Under the pieces are notes generated by a model. It searched no databases. It was not told the DNA's origin and saw nothing but the letters and a program-made list of their open reading frames with translations. Below are positions 28,358-36,350 of a stretch of 64,000 bases of DNA, one piece after another. A program made the translations under genes and the position numbers. The stretch's first letter is position 1. The number at the start of each line of letters is the position of its first letter. Source of the DNA: Streptomyces hygroscopicus (lineage in GTDB: Bacteria > Actinomycetota > Actinomycetes > Streptomycetales > Streptomycetaceae); contig NZ_LBMW01000035.1 of NCBI RefSeq assembly GCF_026168105.1, forward strand, positions 23,268 to 87,267. Direction: 5' to 3'.

Positions 28358-29587
28358 ATGGCACCGTACGAATCCGACGACAACACACCCGCCGGGGAGG
28401 TCGAGGACGTACGTGACGGGCGGCGCGCGGCCGCACGGTACGTCGTCCCGGTTGCGGTGGTGGGAGTCGCGGCGGCGACCATCGGGCTTGTCCCGGCGTT
28501 CGCCGGCTCCGGCGACCCCACCCTGCCGAAGATCAGCGCGCAGCAGCTCATCGAGAAGATCGCCAAGTCGGACGTCCAGCAGTTGTCCGGCACGGTGAAG
28601 ATCAGCACGGACCTGGGTCTGCCGAACCTCGGCGGGCTGCAGAGCAGCTTCGCCTCGGGCGCGCTCGGCAAGGGCGCCGGGGGCAAGGACGGCTCCGCCG
28701 CCGACCCGAGCTCCAAGCTGCTCGAACTGGCTTCCGGAACGCACACCCTGCGGGTCGCGACCGACGGCCAGGACAAGCAGAAGCTCTCGCTCATCGAGCA
28801 GGCCGCCGAGTACAGCGTCATCCGCAACGGCACGGACGTGTGGGGGTACGACAGCGCGTCGAACTCGGCGTACCACTCGACCGCCGCGGGCGACCACAAG
28901 AGCGACAAGGTCACGCCCAGGGACGTCCCCGCCACACCGAAGGACCTGGCCGAGCAGGCGCTGAAGGCCACCGACCGGACGACTTCGGTGACGGTCGACG
29001 GCACGGCGCAGATCGCGGGCCGGGACGCCTACAAGCTGCTCATCAAGCCGAAGCAGTCGGGCACGACGGTCGGCGCGATCAGCATCGCGGTGGACGCCAA
29101 GACCGGGCTGCCGCTGAAGTTCACGCTCACCCCGGCCTCGGGCGGCGCGGCCGTCGTGGACGTCGGCTTCACCGAGGTCTCGTTCGCCAAGCCGGCGGCG
29201 TCGACGTTCGACTTCACCCCGCCCAAGGGTGCGAAGGTCACCCAGGGCGACGACCGGAAGGCCGGGGAGAAGGCGCAGAAGCCGGGGCCCAAGGGCAGGG
29301 AGAAGGCGGAGCGCGGCGCCGAACCGAAGACCATCGGCCAGGGCTGGAACTCGATCGTCGTGCTCGACACCGGCAGCAAGGGCGGCCTCCCCTCGGCCTC
29401 TTCGTCCGGCAACAGCACGGCCTCCGGCTTCCTGAACTCGCTCGGCGACCACGTCTCCGGCAAGTTCGGCTCGGGCACGGTCTTCTCGACCCGTCTGGTC
29501 AACGCCTTGATCACCGACAACGGCAAGGTCTACGCCGGCGCGGTCACCAAGGACGCGCTGCTGAAGGCCGCCAACGCGGGGAAGTAG
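28358..29587 (+). CDS. Membrane-anchored LolA/DUF2092-like protein
   Basis: A 409-residue protein with an N-terminal membrane anchor (about residues 28-50, VVPVAVVGVAAATIGLVPAF). An extracytoplasmic domain like LolA/DUF2092 follows: ISAQQLIEKIAKSDVQQLSG near residue 58, then GRDAYKLLIKPK and AISIAVDAKTGLPLKFTL near residue 240. Actinobacterial members are thought to handle lipids or act as envelope-stress-linked proteins. Gly/Ser- and Lys/Glu-rich stretches lie near residues 100 and 305. It is 32 bp upstream of an ABC exporter operon and probably co-transcribed with it. GGAGG precedes the ATG. Confidence 0.85.
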   Translation: MAPYESDDNTPAGEVEDVRDGRRAAARYVVPVAVVGVAAATIGLVPAFAGSGDPTLPKISAQQLIEKIAKSDVQQLSGTVKISTDLGLPNLGGLQSSFASGALGKGAGGKDGSAADPSSKLLELASGTHTLRVATDGQDKQKLSLIEQAAEYSVIRNGTDVWGYDSASNSAYHSTAAGDHKSDKVTPRDVPATPKDLAEQALKATDRTTSVTVDGTAQIAGRDAYKLLIKPKQSGTTVGAISIAVDAKTGLPLKFTLTPASGGAAVVDVGFTEVSFAKPAASTFDFTPPKGAKVTQGDDRKAGEKAQKPGPKGREKAERGAEPKTIGQGWNSIVVLDTGSKGGLPSASSSGNSTASGFLNSLGDHVSGKFGSGTVFSTRLVNALITDNGKVYAGAVTKDALLKAANAGK

Positions 29588-29619
29588 ACCCCGCAGGGAC
29601 GGCAGGACCGGGAGAGCCC

Positions 29620-31047
29620 ATGGAGCAACTGTCCGCCGCGGGGGCGCAGCCGGAGAACCGGGAGCCACAGGACCCGGAGTCGAAGGACCCTGAGCCCTCG
29701 GGCTCGGGCTCGGGCTCGGGGTCGGAGGGCTCAGGGCCGGAGTGCTCGGATCTCTCGGGCTCGGGGTCGGAGGGCTCTGGGCCAAAGTGCTCGGATCTCT
29801 CGGGCGCGGGGTCGCAGGCTTCGTCGCTGCGGGGCTCGGGGCCGGAGGGCCCGGATCTCTCGGGCTCGGGGTCGGAGGGCTCAGGGCCAAAGTGCTCGGA
29901 TCTCTCGGGCGCGGGGTCGCAGGCTTCGTCGCTGCGGGGCTCGGGGCCGGAGGGCCCGGATCTCTCGGGCTCGGGGCCGGAGGGCTCTGGGCCAAAGTGC
30001 TCGGATCTCTCGGGCGCGGGGTCGCAGGCTTCGTCGCTGCGGGGCTCGGGGCCGGAGGGCTCGTCGCCGCGGGGCTCGGGGTCGCCGGACCCGGAGTCGG
30101 CGGCGAGCGACCCGGATGCCCCGGTCATCGCCACCCGCGCCCTCACCAAGCGCTACCGCGGCGGGCAGCTCGCCGTGGACGGGCTCGATCTGACCGTCCC
30201 GGCGGGCAGCGTCTTCGGCTTCCTCGGACCGAACGGCTCCGGCAAGACCACCACCATCCGCATGCTGATGGGCCTCATCGCGCCCACCTCGGGCACGGCG
30301 AGCGTGCTGGGGCAGCCCATGCCCCGCGCCTCGCGCGCCGTGCTCCCGCACGTCGGCGCCCTCATCGAGGGCCCGGCGCTGTACGGCTTCCTCTCCGGCC
30401 GCGACAACCTCCTGCGGTACGACGCCGCCGACCCCACCGCCGACCCGCACACCCGGCGTGCCCGCGTCGCGGCCGCGCTGGACAGGGTCGGCCTCACCGC
30501 GGCGGCCGCCAAGAAGGCAAAGGCGTACTCCCTGGGCATGAAGCAGCGCCTCGGCCTCGCGGCCGCCCTGCTCCAGCCCCGCAGACTCCTCGTCCTGGAC
30601 GAGCCGACCAACGGCCTCGACCCGCAGGGCATGCGCGAAATCCGCACCCTGGTGAGGGAGCTGGCGTCCGACGGCACGACCGTCTTCCTCTCCTCCCATC
30701 TGCTCGACGAGATCGAGCAGGTCTGCACGCACGCGGCGGTGATGGCCCAGGGCCGGCTGATCACCCAGGGCGCGGTGGCGGACCTGGCGGCCGGGGCGCG
30801 CGGACGCCTCGTCGTGACGACCCCGGACACCGCCGACGCGGCCCGGGTCCTGAAGGAACTGGGCGTGGCCGACGTGGTCGTGGCCGAGGACCGCGTGACG
30901 GGCGAGGTGCCCGACCGTGAACTGGCGGACGTGAATGCCGCGTTGGTCACCGCCGAGGTCCGCGTCCGCGGCTTCGGCGTCGAACGCGCCTCCCTCGAGG
31001 ACGCGTTCGTGGCGCTGACGGGAGAGGGCTTCGATGTCGCAGGTTGA
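29620..31047 (+). CDS. ABC exporter ATPase with N-terminal 35-residue tandem repeats
   Basis: A 475-residue ATPase of the drug/lipid exporter type (CcmA/NatA-like). The nucleotide-binding domain begins near residue 170: FLGPNGSGKTTTIRMLMG (Walker A), YSLGMKQRLGLAAALLQ (signature) and LLVLDEPTNGLDPQGMRE (Walker B), then FLSSHLLDEIEQV. The first 170 residues are low-complexity Ser/Gly/Pro/Glu sequence with three nearly exact 35-residue repeats (DLSGSGSEGSGPKCS followed by DLSGAGSQASSLRGSGPEGP), unusual for an ABC ATPase. GGGAG lies 6 bases before the ATG at 29620. If initiation were at a later codon the repeats would be leader rather than protein. Confidence 0.88.
   Translation: MEQLSAAGAQPENREPQDPESKDPEPSGSGSGSGSEGSGPECSDLSGSGSEGSGPKCSDLSGAGSQASSLRGSGPEGPDLSGSGSEGSGPKCSDLSGAGSQASSLRGSGPEGPDLSGSGPEGSGPKCSDLSGAGSQASSLRGSGPEGSSPRGSGSPDPESAASDPDAPVIATRALTKRYRGGQLAVDGLDLTVPAGSVFGFLGPNGSGKTTTIRMLMGLIAPTSGTASVLGQPMPRASRAVLPHVGALIEGPALYGFLSGRDNLLRYDAADPTADPHTRRARVAAALDRVGLTAAAAKKAKAYSLGMKQRLGLAAALLQPRRLLVLDEPTNGLDPQGMREIRTLVRELASDGTTVFLSSHLLDEIEQVCTHAAVMAQGRLITQGAVADLAAGARGRLVVTTPDTADAARVLKELGVADVVVAEDRVTGEVPDRELADVNAALVTAEVRVRGFGVERASLEDAFVALTGEGFDVAG
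29748..30062 (+). repeat. Three tandem 105-bp repeats inside the ABC ATPase gene
   Basis: Units at 29748-29852, 29853-29957 and 29958-30062 are nearly identical. The 105-bp period keeps the reading frame and encodes 35 residues per unit. Such near identity implies recent expansion or gene conversion. Confidence 0.9.
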
Positions 31048-31924
31048 GCTGGTCGGGCCGAGCGGTACCGGGGCCGTCCGTCGGCCGAACCCGTTGTGGA
31101 CCCTCGGCCTGCTGCGCAGCGAGCTGGTGACCACCTTCCGGCGCTGGCGCACACTCGCTCTGCTCGCGGTGCTGGCCGCCGTCCCGGTCCTGGTCGGCAT
31201 CGCGGTCAAGATCCAGACCAGTGGCGGCTCCGGCGGCCGGGGCGGCGACGGCGGCCCGGCGTTCATCACGCAGATCACCAACAACGGGCTGTTCCTGGTC
31301 TTCACCGCACTGGCCGCGACGCTTCCGTTCTTCCTGCCGATGGCGATCGGGGTCGTCGCGGGCGACGCCATCGCGGGCGAGGCGAACTCCGGCACGCTCC
31401 GCTACCTCCTGGTCGCCCCCGCCGGCCGCAGCCGTCTCCTCCTCGTCAAGTACACGACCACGATGGCCTTCTGCCTCGTGGCCACACTCGTCGTCGCGGT
31501 CTCGGCGCTCACGGTGGGCGCCCTGCTCTTCCCACTGGGCGAGCTGACGACGATCTCGGGCACGCGCATCAGCTTCGCCGACGGCCTGGGCCGCGCCCTG
31601 CTGATCGCGCTGGTCGTCGCCGCCTCCCTGGTCGGTGTCGCGGCCCTGGGGCTCTTCATCTCCACGCTCACCCACAGCGGCATCGCGGCGATGGCGACGA
31701 CGGTGGGCCTGCTGATCACCGTGCAGATCCTCGACCAGATCCCCCAACTGCACGCGCTCCAGCCGTACTTCTTCTCGCACTACTGGCTGTCCTTCGCGGA
31801 CCTCATGCGCGACCCGGTCTACTGGGACGACCTGATCCACAATCTGGGCCTGCAGGTCCTGTACGCGGCGGTCTTCGGCTCGGCGGCCTGGGCGCGCTTC
31901 ACGACGAAGGACATCACCGCGTAG
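31034..31924 (+). CDS. ABC exporter permease (ABC-2 type)
   Basis: A 296-residue membrane protein with about six hydrophobic segments. The ABC-2 feature GDAIAGEANSGTLRYLLVAP lies near residue 115 and a large extracytoplasmic loop lies between the first two segments (Gly-rich, about residues 58-75). It overlaps the ATPase gene by 14 bp and forms one exporter with it. Its 3' end overlaps the convergent flavin reductase gene by 11 bp. Confidence 0.9.
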   Translation: MSQVELVGPSGTGAVRRPNPLWTLGLLRSELVTTFRRWRTLALLAVLAAVPVLVGIAVKIQTSGGSGGRGGDGGPAFITQITNNGLFLVFTALAATLPFFLPMAIGVVAGDAIAGEANSGTLRYLLVAPAGRSRLLLVKYTTTMAFCLVATLVVAVSALTVGALLFPLGELTTISGTRISFADGLGRALLIALVVAASLVGVAALGLFISTLTHSGIAAMATTVGLLITVQILDQIPQLHALQPYFFSHYWLSFADLMRDPVYWDDLIHNLGLQVLYAAVFGSAAWARFTTKDITA

Positions 31925-32516
31925 GACGCGCTCGGCCGCCGCGGTACGGAAACCGCGCGAGCGGGGGCTCCTTCGCGAAGAACGTCTTGGCGCGGGTCAG
32001 CGCCCCGGTGTCCTTGAGCACGTCGCCGGGCTTGCTGCCGGTGCCGAGCAGGACCCCACCGAAGCGCATCCCCATATAGGCGGCCGAGTTGTTGAGCGTG
32101 CCGACCAGCGGATCGGCGACGGACGGCTCCCGGTCGGCGAGGACGGTGACGCCCCAGAGGGTACGTCCGGCCAGGGTCTCCCTGAAACCGAGTCCGGGGA
32201 CGCGCAGCCAGGCGGACCAGTGGTCCAGATAGCGCTTGGTGTGAGAGGACACCGAGTACCAGTACAGCGGCGAGGCGATCACGATGTCGGTCGCGTCGAG
32301 CGTGGCGTCCAGGAGCAGTGCGAGGTCCCCGCCCTCGGGCCGCGGATGATCCGCGTCGTGCCGCAGGTCCCCGAAGTCGGGAAGCGGATGATCGGCGAGC
32401 GCGATCCACCGCTGCTCGACGTCACCCGGGAGTTGCTCGGCGGCCCGGCGTGCCAGCAGCTCGGTGTTGCCGTCGTTGCGGGCGCTGCCGAGGACGAAGA
32501 GGAAACGGCGACTCAT
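31914..32516 (-). CDS. NAD(P)H-dependent FMN reductase-like flavoprotein
   Basis: A 200-residue flavodoxin-fold protein of the NADPH-dependent FMN reductase/quinone reductase group. LFVLGSARNDGNTELLARRA at the N-terminus is the FMN phosphate loop, and IASPLYWYSVSSHTKRYLDH near residue 90 is the second flavin contact. The likely role is two-electron reduction of quinones or similar compounds in the cytoplasm. ATG at 32516 has AAGGGG 6 bases upstream. Confidence 0.88.
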   Translation of the reverse strand: MSRRFLFVLGSARNDGNTELLARRAAEQLPGDVEQRWIALADHPLPDFGDLRHDADHPRPEGGDLALLLDATLDATDIVIASPLYWYSVSSHTKRYLDHWSAWLRVPGLGFRETLAGRTLWGVTVLADREPSVADPLVGTLNNSAAYMGMRFGGVLLGTGSKPGDVLKDTGALTRAKTFFAKEPPLARFPYRGGRARPTR

Positions 32517-32594
32517 GGAACCCCTTGGATGCGGCCGCGACGAGCGCCGGGCAGACGGAGATCTCACCGCGCAGATCTCGGCTGCGCAGTCTCG

Positions 32595-32620
32595 ATGCGT
32601 ACACATTAAATGCGTACGCA
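32595..32620. promoter_or_regulatory. Possible operator upstream of the flavin reductase gene
   Basis: ATGCGTAC occurs twice 15 bp apart (32595-32602, 32610-32617) around AT-rich ACATTAA, and TGCGTACGCA (32611-32620) is a perfect 10-bp palindrome. The position, about 80 bp upstream of the minus-strand gene, fits a promoter with a repressor site. No regulator is identified. Confidence 0.4.
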
Positions 32621-32621
32621 A

Positions 32622-33185
32622 CTAACTGTCCAGCGTGACCGTGCCACCATCGGCGCTCAAGGCGAGGTCCAGCAACAGGGCCATCACACCCACCAGGGCG
32701 GCGCTGCTGACGATCTCGCCGCGTTCGATCATCACGCGCACCCGCGACAGCGGGATCCACTCCAGGCGGTCCGACTCGTTGCGCTCGGTCGCCTCGCCGA
32801 CGCGGACGGCGTCGTCCGTGCGGAAGACGAAGTGCCGGGCGTCGGTGATGCCGGCTGCGGGCTCGGCGTGGAGGAGCGGCCGCAGCGTGCCGGCGCGCCA
32901 GCCCGTCTCCTCCTCGAGCTCGCGGCCCGCCGCCGCGGCGGGCTCCTCGCCGTCCTCGACGAGGCCCATGGGCAGCTCCCACGCCCAGGTGCCGGTGACG
33001 AAGCGGTGACGCCACATCATCAGGACACGCCGCTCGCGGTCCACGGCCGCGGCGACGGCGACGTCCCGCAGCCGGACCACGTGGTAGTCGCAGCGGGTAC
33101 CGTCGGGCTGCTCCACATCCAGCGAACGCACCCGCACCCAGGGCGTCTCGTACAGCGGGTGCTCCCCATGGACCTCCCAGCGCAT
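32622..33185 (-). CDS. NUDIX hydrolase
   Basis: A 187-residue NUDIX-family pyrophosphohydrolase. The NUDIX box is complete: GLVEDGEEPAAAAGRELEEE followed by TGW, matching GX5EX7REUXEEXGU. ELPMGLV and the preceding MMWRHRFVTGTWAW resemble ADP-ribose/nucleoside-diphosphate-sugar hydrolases. ATG at 33185 lies 2 bp after the stop of the upstream P-loop-like gene, so the two are co-transcribed. Confidence 0.92.
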   Translation of the reverse strand: MRWEVHGEHPLYETPWVRVRSLDVEQPDGTRCDYHVVRLRDVAVAAAVDRERRVLMMWRHRFVTGTWAWELPMGLVEDGEEPAAAAGRELEEETGWRAGTLRPLLHAEPAAGITDARHFVFRTDDAVRVGEATERNESDRLEWIPLSRVRVMIERGEIVSSAALVGVMALLLDLALSADGGTVTLDS

Positions 33186-33187
33186 GC

Positions 33188-33733
33188 TCACCAGGACCCC
33201 CGTCGGCCGCCAGGCGCCGTGAACGCCCCGGTCAGGCGGGCCAGTTGCTCGCACTCGCGGGGCGGCCTACCGCTCAGGTCGCCGATGCGCCAGGCCGGAA
33301 CCCACGGCACCCGGTAGACGTCGATCACCGACTCGATCGCCCTGACCTGCGGGACGAGTTGGCGGGGCAGCCGGCCCGGCGCGTCCGCGACCAGCACGAC
33401 GGCGTCGAGGTCGAGGCCGGGCGGTGCCTCGCCGCGCCGGAAGACGTCGACGTACTGCGGTACGGCCCGGAGGCCGTTCGCGTGTGTCCGCGCGACCAGG
33501 AGCACGGAAGAGGGTTCGCCCTGGTCGGGGCGGGGCCAGCCGCGGCCGGCGTCGAACCCGCCGAAGACGGCGGCGAGCGTCGAGGTGCCCGCTCCGCCGT
33601 GCGTGGCCACCCAGGAGAACCGCCGTGGACCGGCGGCGCCGCGGGCCGCCTCCGGCCGCAGCCCCGGGGTGTCCACCGGCCCGCGAACCCATATCTCCGG
33701 CCCGGCGGGTCCCTGTCGCGCCGTCCCCTGCAT
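33188..33733 (-). CDS. Conserved actinobacterial protein with degenerate P-loop
   Basis: A 181-residue protein of unknown function. FSWVATHGGAGTSTLAAVFG near residue 42 looks like a deviant Walker A of MinD/ParA type (GGAGTST in place of KGGVGKT). LDLDAVVLVADAPGRLPRQL near residue 107 resembles the following beta strand and switch. The full ParA fold is not evident. Start: GTG at 33739 has GAGGAG only 1 base away, whereas ATG at 33733 has it 7 bases away, so 33733 is chosen. It precedes the NUDIX gene and is divergent from a long proline-rich TPR gene. Confidence 0.75.
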   Translation of the reverse strand: MQGTARQGPAGPEIWVRGPVDTPGLRPEAARGAAGPRRFSWVATHGGAGTSTLAAVFGGFDAGRGWPRPDQGEPSSVLLVARTHANGLRAVPQYVDVFRRGEAPPGLDLDAVVLVADAPGRLPRQLVPQVRAIESVIDVYRVPWVPAWRIGDLSGRPPRECEQLARLTGAFTAPGGRRGSW

Positions 33734-34220
33734 CGCCACTCTCCTCGCTCGGTCGTCGCACCTCGATCTTCCCGGCAGGCGTGGGCACTCCGGAACCGGG
33801 GCACGGGCTCCTGGGACGAGGCTGTGACGTCGTGGTGACGCCCTACGGGGACGGGGGCGGGAGACTCGACTGCGTACGCATGTCTCCGTACGGGTGTCCG
33901 GAACCGGAGATCGAGGGGAGCCGATGGGGAACGGGGCGGGATCGCCGTGAAGAGGGCCCTGGGTGGCCGAACCGGCGCCGTGGGCAGGCCGGTTGCCGCA
34001 GCGGTGCCCCGGGTCCGGGGACGTGGCGACGATGGCGCGGGCGCCCGTGCGACCACGTCGGCCGCAGGGACCGTCGTGACCCGGACCGACGGCTTGCGGG
34101 GCACATCGAACGGCCCGCGTAGGCTGGGCCCCTGCGCGTTCTTCGTGGGGGACGCGGCGAGCTCTCCCTCCTCCGCCACCGCCGCCCTTTCCTCGACCGA
34201 CCGACCCGAGTGAGGGAACG
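33734..34220. other. Divergent intergenic region between two unknown genes
   Basis: About 490 bp between the minus-strand P-loop-like gene and the plus-strand TPR gene. It must hold both promoters. A plus-strand open frame from 33947 has no motif and ends 7 bp before the next gene; I do not regard it as a gene. Confidence 0.5.
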
Positions 34221-36227
34221 ATGTCTCGACTCAGCCGCGAACAGAAGCGGGCACGCTCCGCTGCGGGGGCCGTGTCCCAGGAGGGTGCGGGCTCCGGGGT
34301 GACTCCGATCGAAGTCCATGTGCCGGCGACCGCGCGGGACGGGGTTCCGGGTGCCGGGGCGACCGTCGGCGGGATGCCGGTGGTCGCGGGGCCGGGGGAG
34401 CCGGTCCAGCAGGCGGTCCTGAACTACCTCCACCGCCTCGCGCTCGCCACGGGCCACCCCGTCCTCGCGACGGTCCACGACGAACGGATCGGCTTCGTCG
34501 TACCGATCCGGGTGTACGTCGACGGATCGAGCGAGTTCGCGGGCGAACCGGCGCGGACGGGGGCGCCCGGGGGCGCGGCCGGACCGGACGCACCGCTTTC
34601 GCACACTGCTGCCGTGTCCGGTGCCGGCCCGGCCGCGGCAGTTCCGCCCGCGCCGCCCGCGCCGCCGGGTGAGGGACAGCGTCCCGCCCGCGACAGGGCC
34701 ACCCACGTCCTGCGGGCGGTGGAGACCCAGAAGCCGGACCCGAGGTTGCCCGAGGGCGCGGTACGGGACCTGAACGCGCCGTCGGCCCCGCAACCGCAGG
34801 AACAGGCCCCTGCCGAGAACCGTATGCCTGTCCCGGACCCGGTAGCCCCGCCGCCGCCCGGTCCCCCGCACATCCGGCACATGGCCCCCGAGCCGACGGC
34901 GCCGCCACCGCGGGCTGCTTCGACGGTCCCGGCTCAGACGCCTGCGCCCCTGCCGGAGGCGCCCGCGATCCGGCCGCCCGCGAGCCCGGCGACCGATGGA
35001 GCGGCGACCGCGCCGCAGTCTGCGGCGGCGTCGTCTCAGGCGTCCGCGTCCGCGCCCCGGCCTTCCGCGCCCCGGCCTTCCGCGCCCCGGCCTTCCGCGC
35101 CCCGGCCTTCCGCGGCCCCGTCGGTCGGCGGACCCGCCCCCCAACCCGCCCCGGACCAGCCACCCGCAGCCACGCCGACCGACTCCGGCGCCCCCGGCGC
35201 CTCAACCACCCCGACCGACCCCGCGACCAGGGTTCAGCCCCTCGGGCCGGCTCCGGCTCACCCCGGCGTCGGCGTCGCCACGTTCGTGCTGCGGGCCGTG
35301 CCCGGGGAGGCCGCCTTGATCACCACGACCTCCGGGCCCGACCAGGCGCTGCCGGATTCCTCCGAGGACGGCCTTCCGCTTCCGCCCGGCGAGCCCTCCG
35401 CGCCTCTGCCGCGGGCTCCCGGCACGGTCTCACCGCCCACTGGAACCTTCGGTCCCCCGCCCATCCCCGGCGCACCCCCCGCACCCGCCGACTTGGCGGA
35501 GCCGCCCACGTGGCCCGCCCCCGCGCCCTCGCCCGTGGAGGCCCCCGAGGTGGTCCTTTCCCCCACCGCCGACGTGGACTCCGATGTGGACTCCTACTCC
35601 GCTCCCGCCTGGAGGCCCACCCCGCCCCCGAAGACCGTGCCGGTCGCCGAGGTGGACGGGGAAGAGGTCAAGGAGCCGCCCGTCCGGGAGTTCGACTCCG
35701 TGGCCGAGGCCGTGCTCGCGCCCGAGTCGGGGGCCGTGCCGCCCGGCGGGGCCGGACCGATCGCGGAGCCCCTGGCCCGGATCAACGCGGCCGTGAAGCA
35801 GGGCCGCCTCGAGGAGGCCGCCGGCCTGGCCGAGCGTGCCGTCGCCGAGTACACCGCGACCCTGGGCACGGAGCACCCGGACGTACTGCGCCTGCGCGAA
35901 CTCACGGCGTACATCGCCTACCTGGCCGGAGACGCCCTGCGCTCCTTCCACCTCTCGCTCGACCTGGCGCGCATCCGCCACCACTTGGGCGACCCGCGTG
36001 GCGCGTACGGCAACGTCCAGAGCGCGGCCGCGGCGTGGCGTGCCGTCCGCGACCCGATCCAGGGCCTGCACCTCGGCCGCGACCTCATCTCCGCGTGGTC
36101 CGTACTCGCCGCCGATGAGGGCCCCGCCGCCGACGACCTCGACCAGCTCGAACGCGCCCGCACTCGTATGGGACGCCTAGCCGCCCGGGCCCGCACCGCC
36201 GACGGCGAGCATCCCCACGCGCAGTAA
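34221..36227 (+). CDS. Proline-rich protein with C-terminal TPR-like domain
   Basis: A 668-residue, probably cytoplasmic protein with no signal peptide. Residues about 55-100 form a small folded module (VQQAVLNYLHRLALATGHPV, then IGFVVPIRVYVDGS). Residues about 110-510 are disordered Pro/Ala-rich sequence including four copies of APRPS. The last 150 residues are helical pairs of tetratricopeptide type: INAAVKQGRLEEAAGLAERA, then TLGTEHPDVLRLRELTAYIA and LSLDLARIRHHLGDPRGAYG, similar to kinesin-light-chain-like TPRs. It may be a scaffold; its function is unknown. Its stop codon lies in the first unit of a 14-bp repeat array. Confidence 0.8.
   Translation: MSRLSREQKRARSAAGAVSQEGAGSGVTPIEVHVPATARDGVPGAGATVGGMPVVAGPGEPVQQAVLNYLHRLALATGHPVLATVHDERIGFVVPIRVYVDGSSEFAGEPARTGAPGGAAGPDAPLSHTAAVSGAGPAAAVPPAPPAPPGEGQRPARDRATHVLRAVETQKPDPRLPEGAVRDLNAPSAPQPQEQAPAENRMPVPDPVAPPPPGPPHIRHMAPEPTAPPPRAASTVPAQTPAPLPEAPAIRPPASPATDGAATAPQSAAASSQASASAPRPSAPRPSAPRPSAPRPSAAPSVGGPAPQPAPDQPPAATPTDSGAPGASTTPTDPATRVQPLGPAPAHPGVGVATFVLRAVPGEAALITTTSGPDQALPDSSEDGLPLPPGEPSAPLPRAPGTVSPPTGTFGPPPIPGAPPAPADLAEPPTWPAPAPSPVEAPEVVLSPTADVDSDVDSYSAPAWRPTPPPKTVPVAEVDGEEVKEPPVREFDSVAEAVLAPESGAVPPGGAGPIAEPLARINAAVKQGRLEEAAGLAERAVAEYTATLGTEHPDVLRLRELTAYIAYLAGDALRSFHLSLDLARIRHHLGDPRGAYGNVQSAAAAWRAVRDPIQGLHLGRDLISAWSVLAADEGPAADDLDQLERARTRMGRLAARARTADGEHPHAQ
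35051..35110 (+). repeat. Four tandem 15-bp repeats in the TPR gene
   Basis: Four copies of CGCGCCCCGGCCTTC, in frame, each encoding APRPS. Confidence 0.85.
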
Positions 36228-36350
36228 GAGACGCGCAGCAAAAGACGCGCAGCAAGAGACGCGCAGTAAGAGACGCGCAGTAAGAGACGCGCAGTAGGAG
36301 ACGCGCAGTAAGAGACGCGCAGTAAGAGACGCGCAGTAGGAGACGCGCTA
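36217..36350. repeat. Nine-copy 14-bp tandem array between convergent genes
   Basis: Nine head-to-tail copies of ACGCGCAGTAAGAG (variants CAGCAA and CAGTAG) fill 36217-36342, followed by the partial unit ACGCGCTA. The TPR gene stop (36225-36227) is inside unit 1, and the stop of the opposing rarD gene is in the final partial unit. A 14-bp unit shifts frame each copy and gives repeated stop codons on the plus strand. There are no spacers, so it is not a CRISPR. Confidence 0.92.

Noticed and set aside
33947..34213. Plus-strand 88-codon frame before the TPR gene
   Set aside because: Composition is that of GC-rich intergenic DNA, and no family resemblance is seen.
36217..36350. CRISPR-like regular repeats
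   Set aside because: The 14-bp units are directly adjacent with no spacers, and no cas genes are present.
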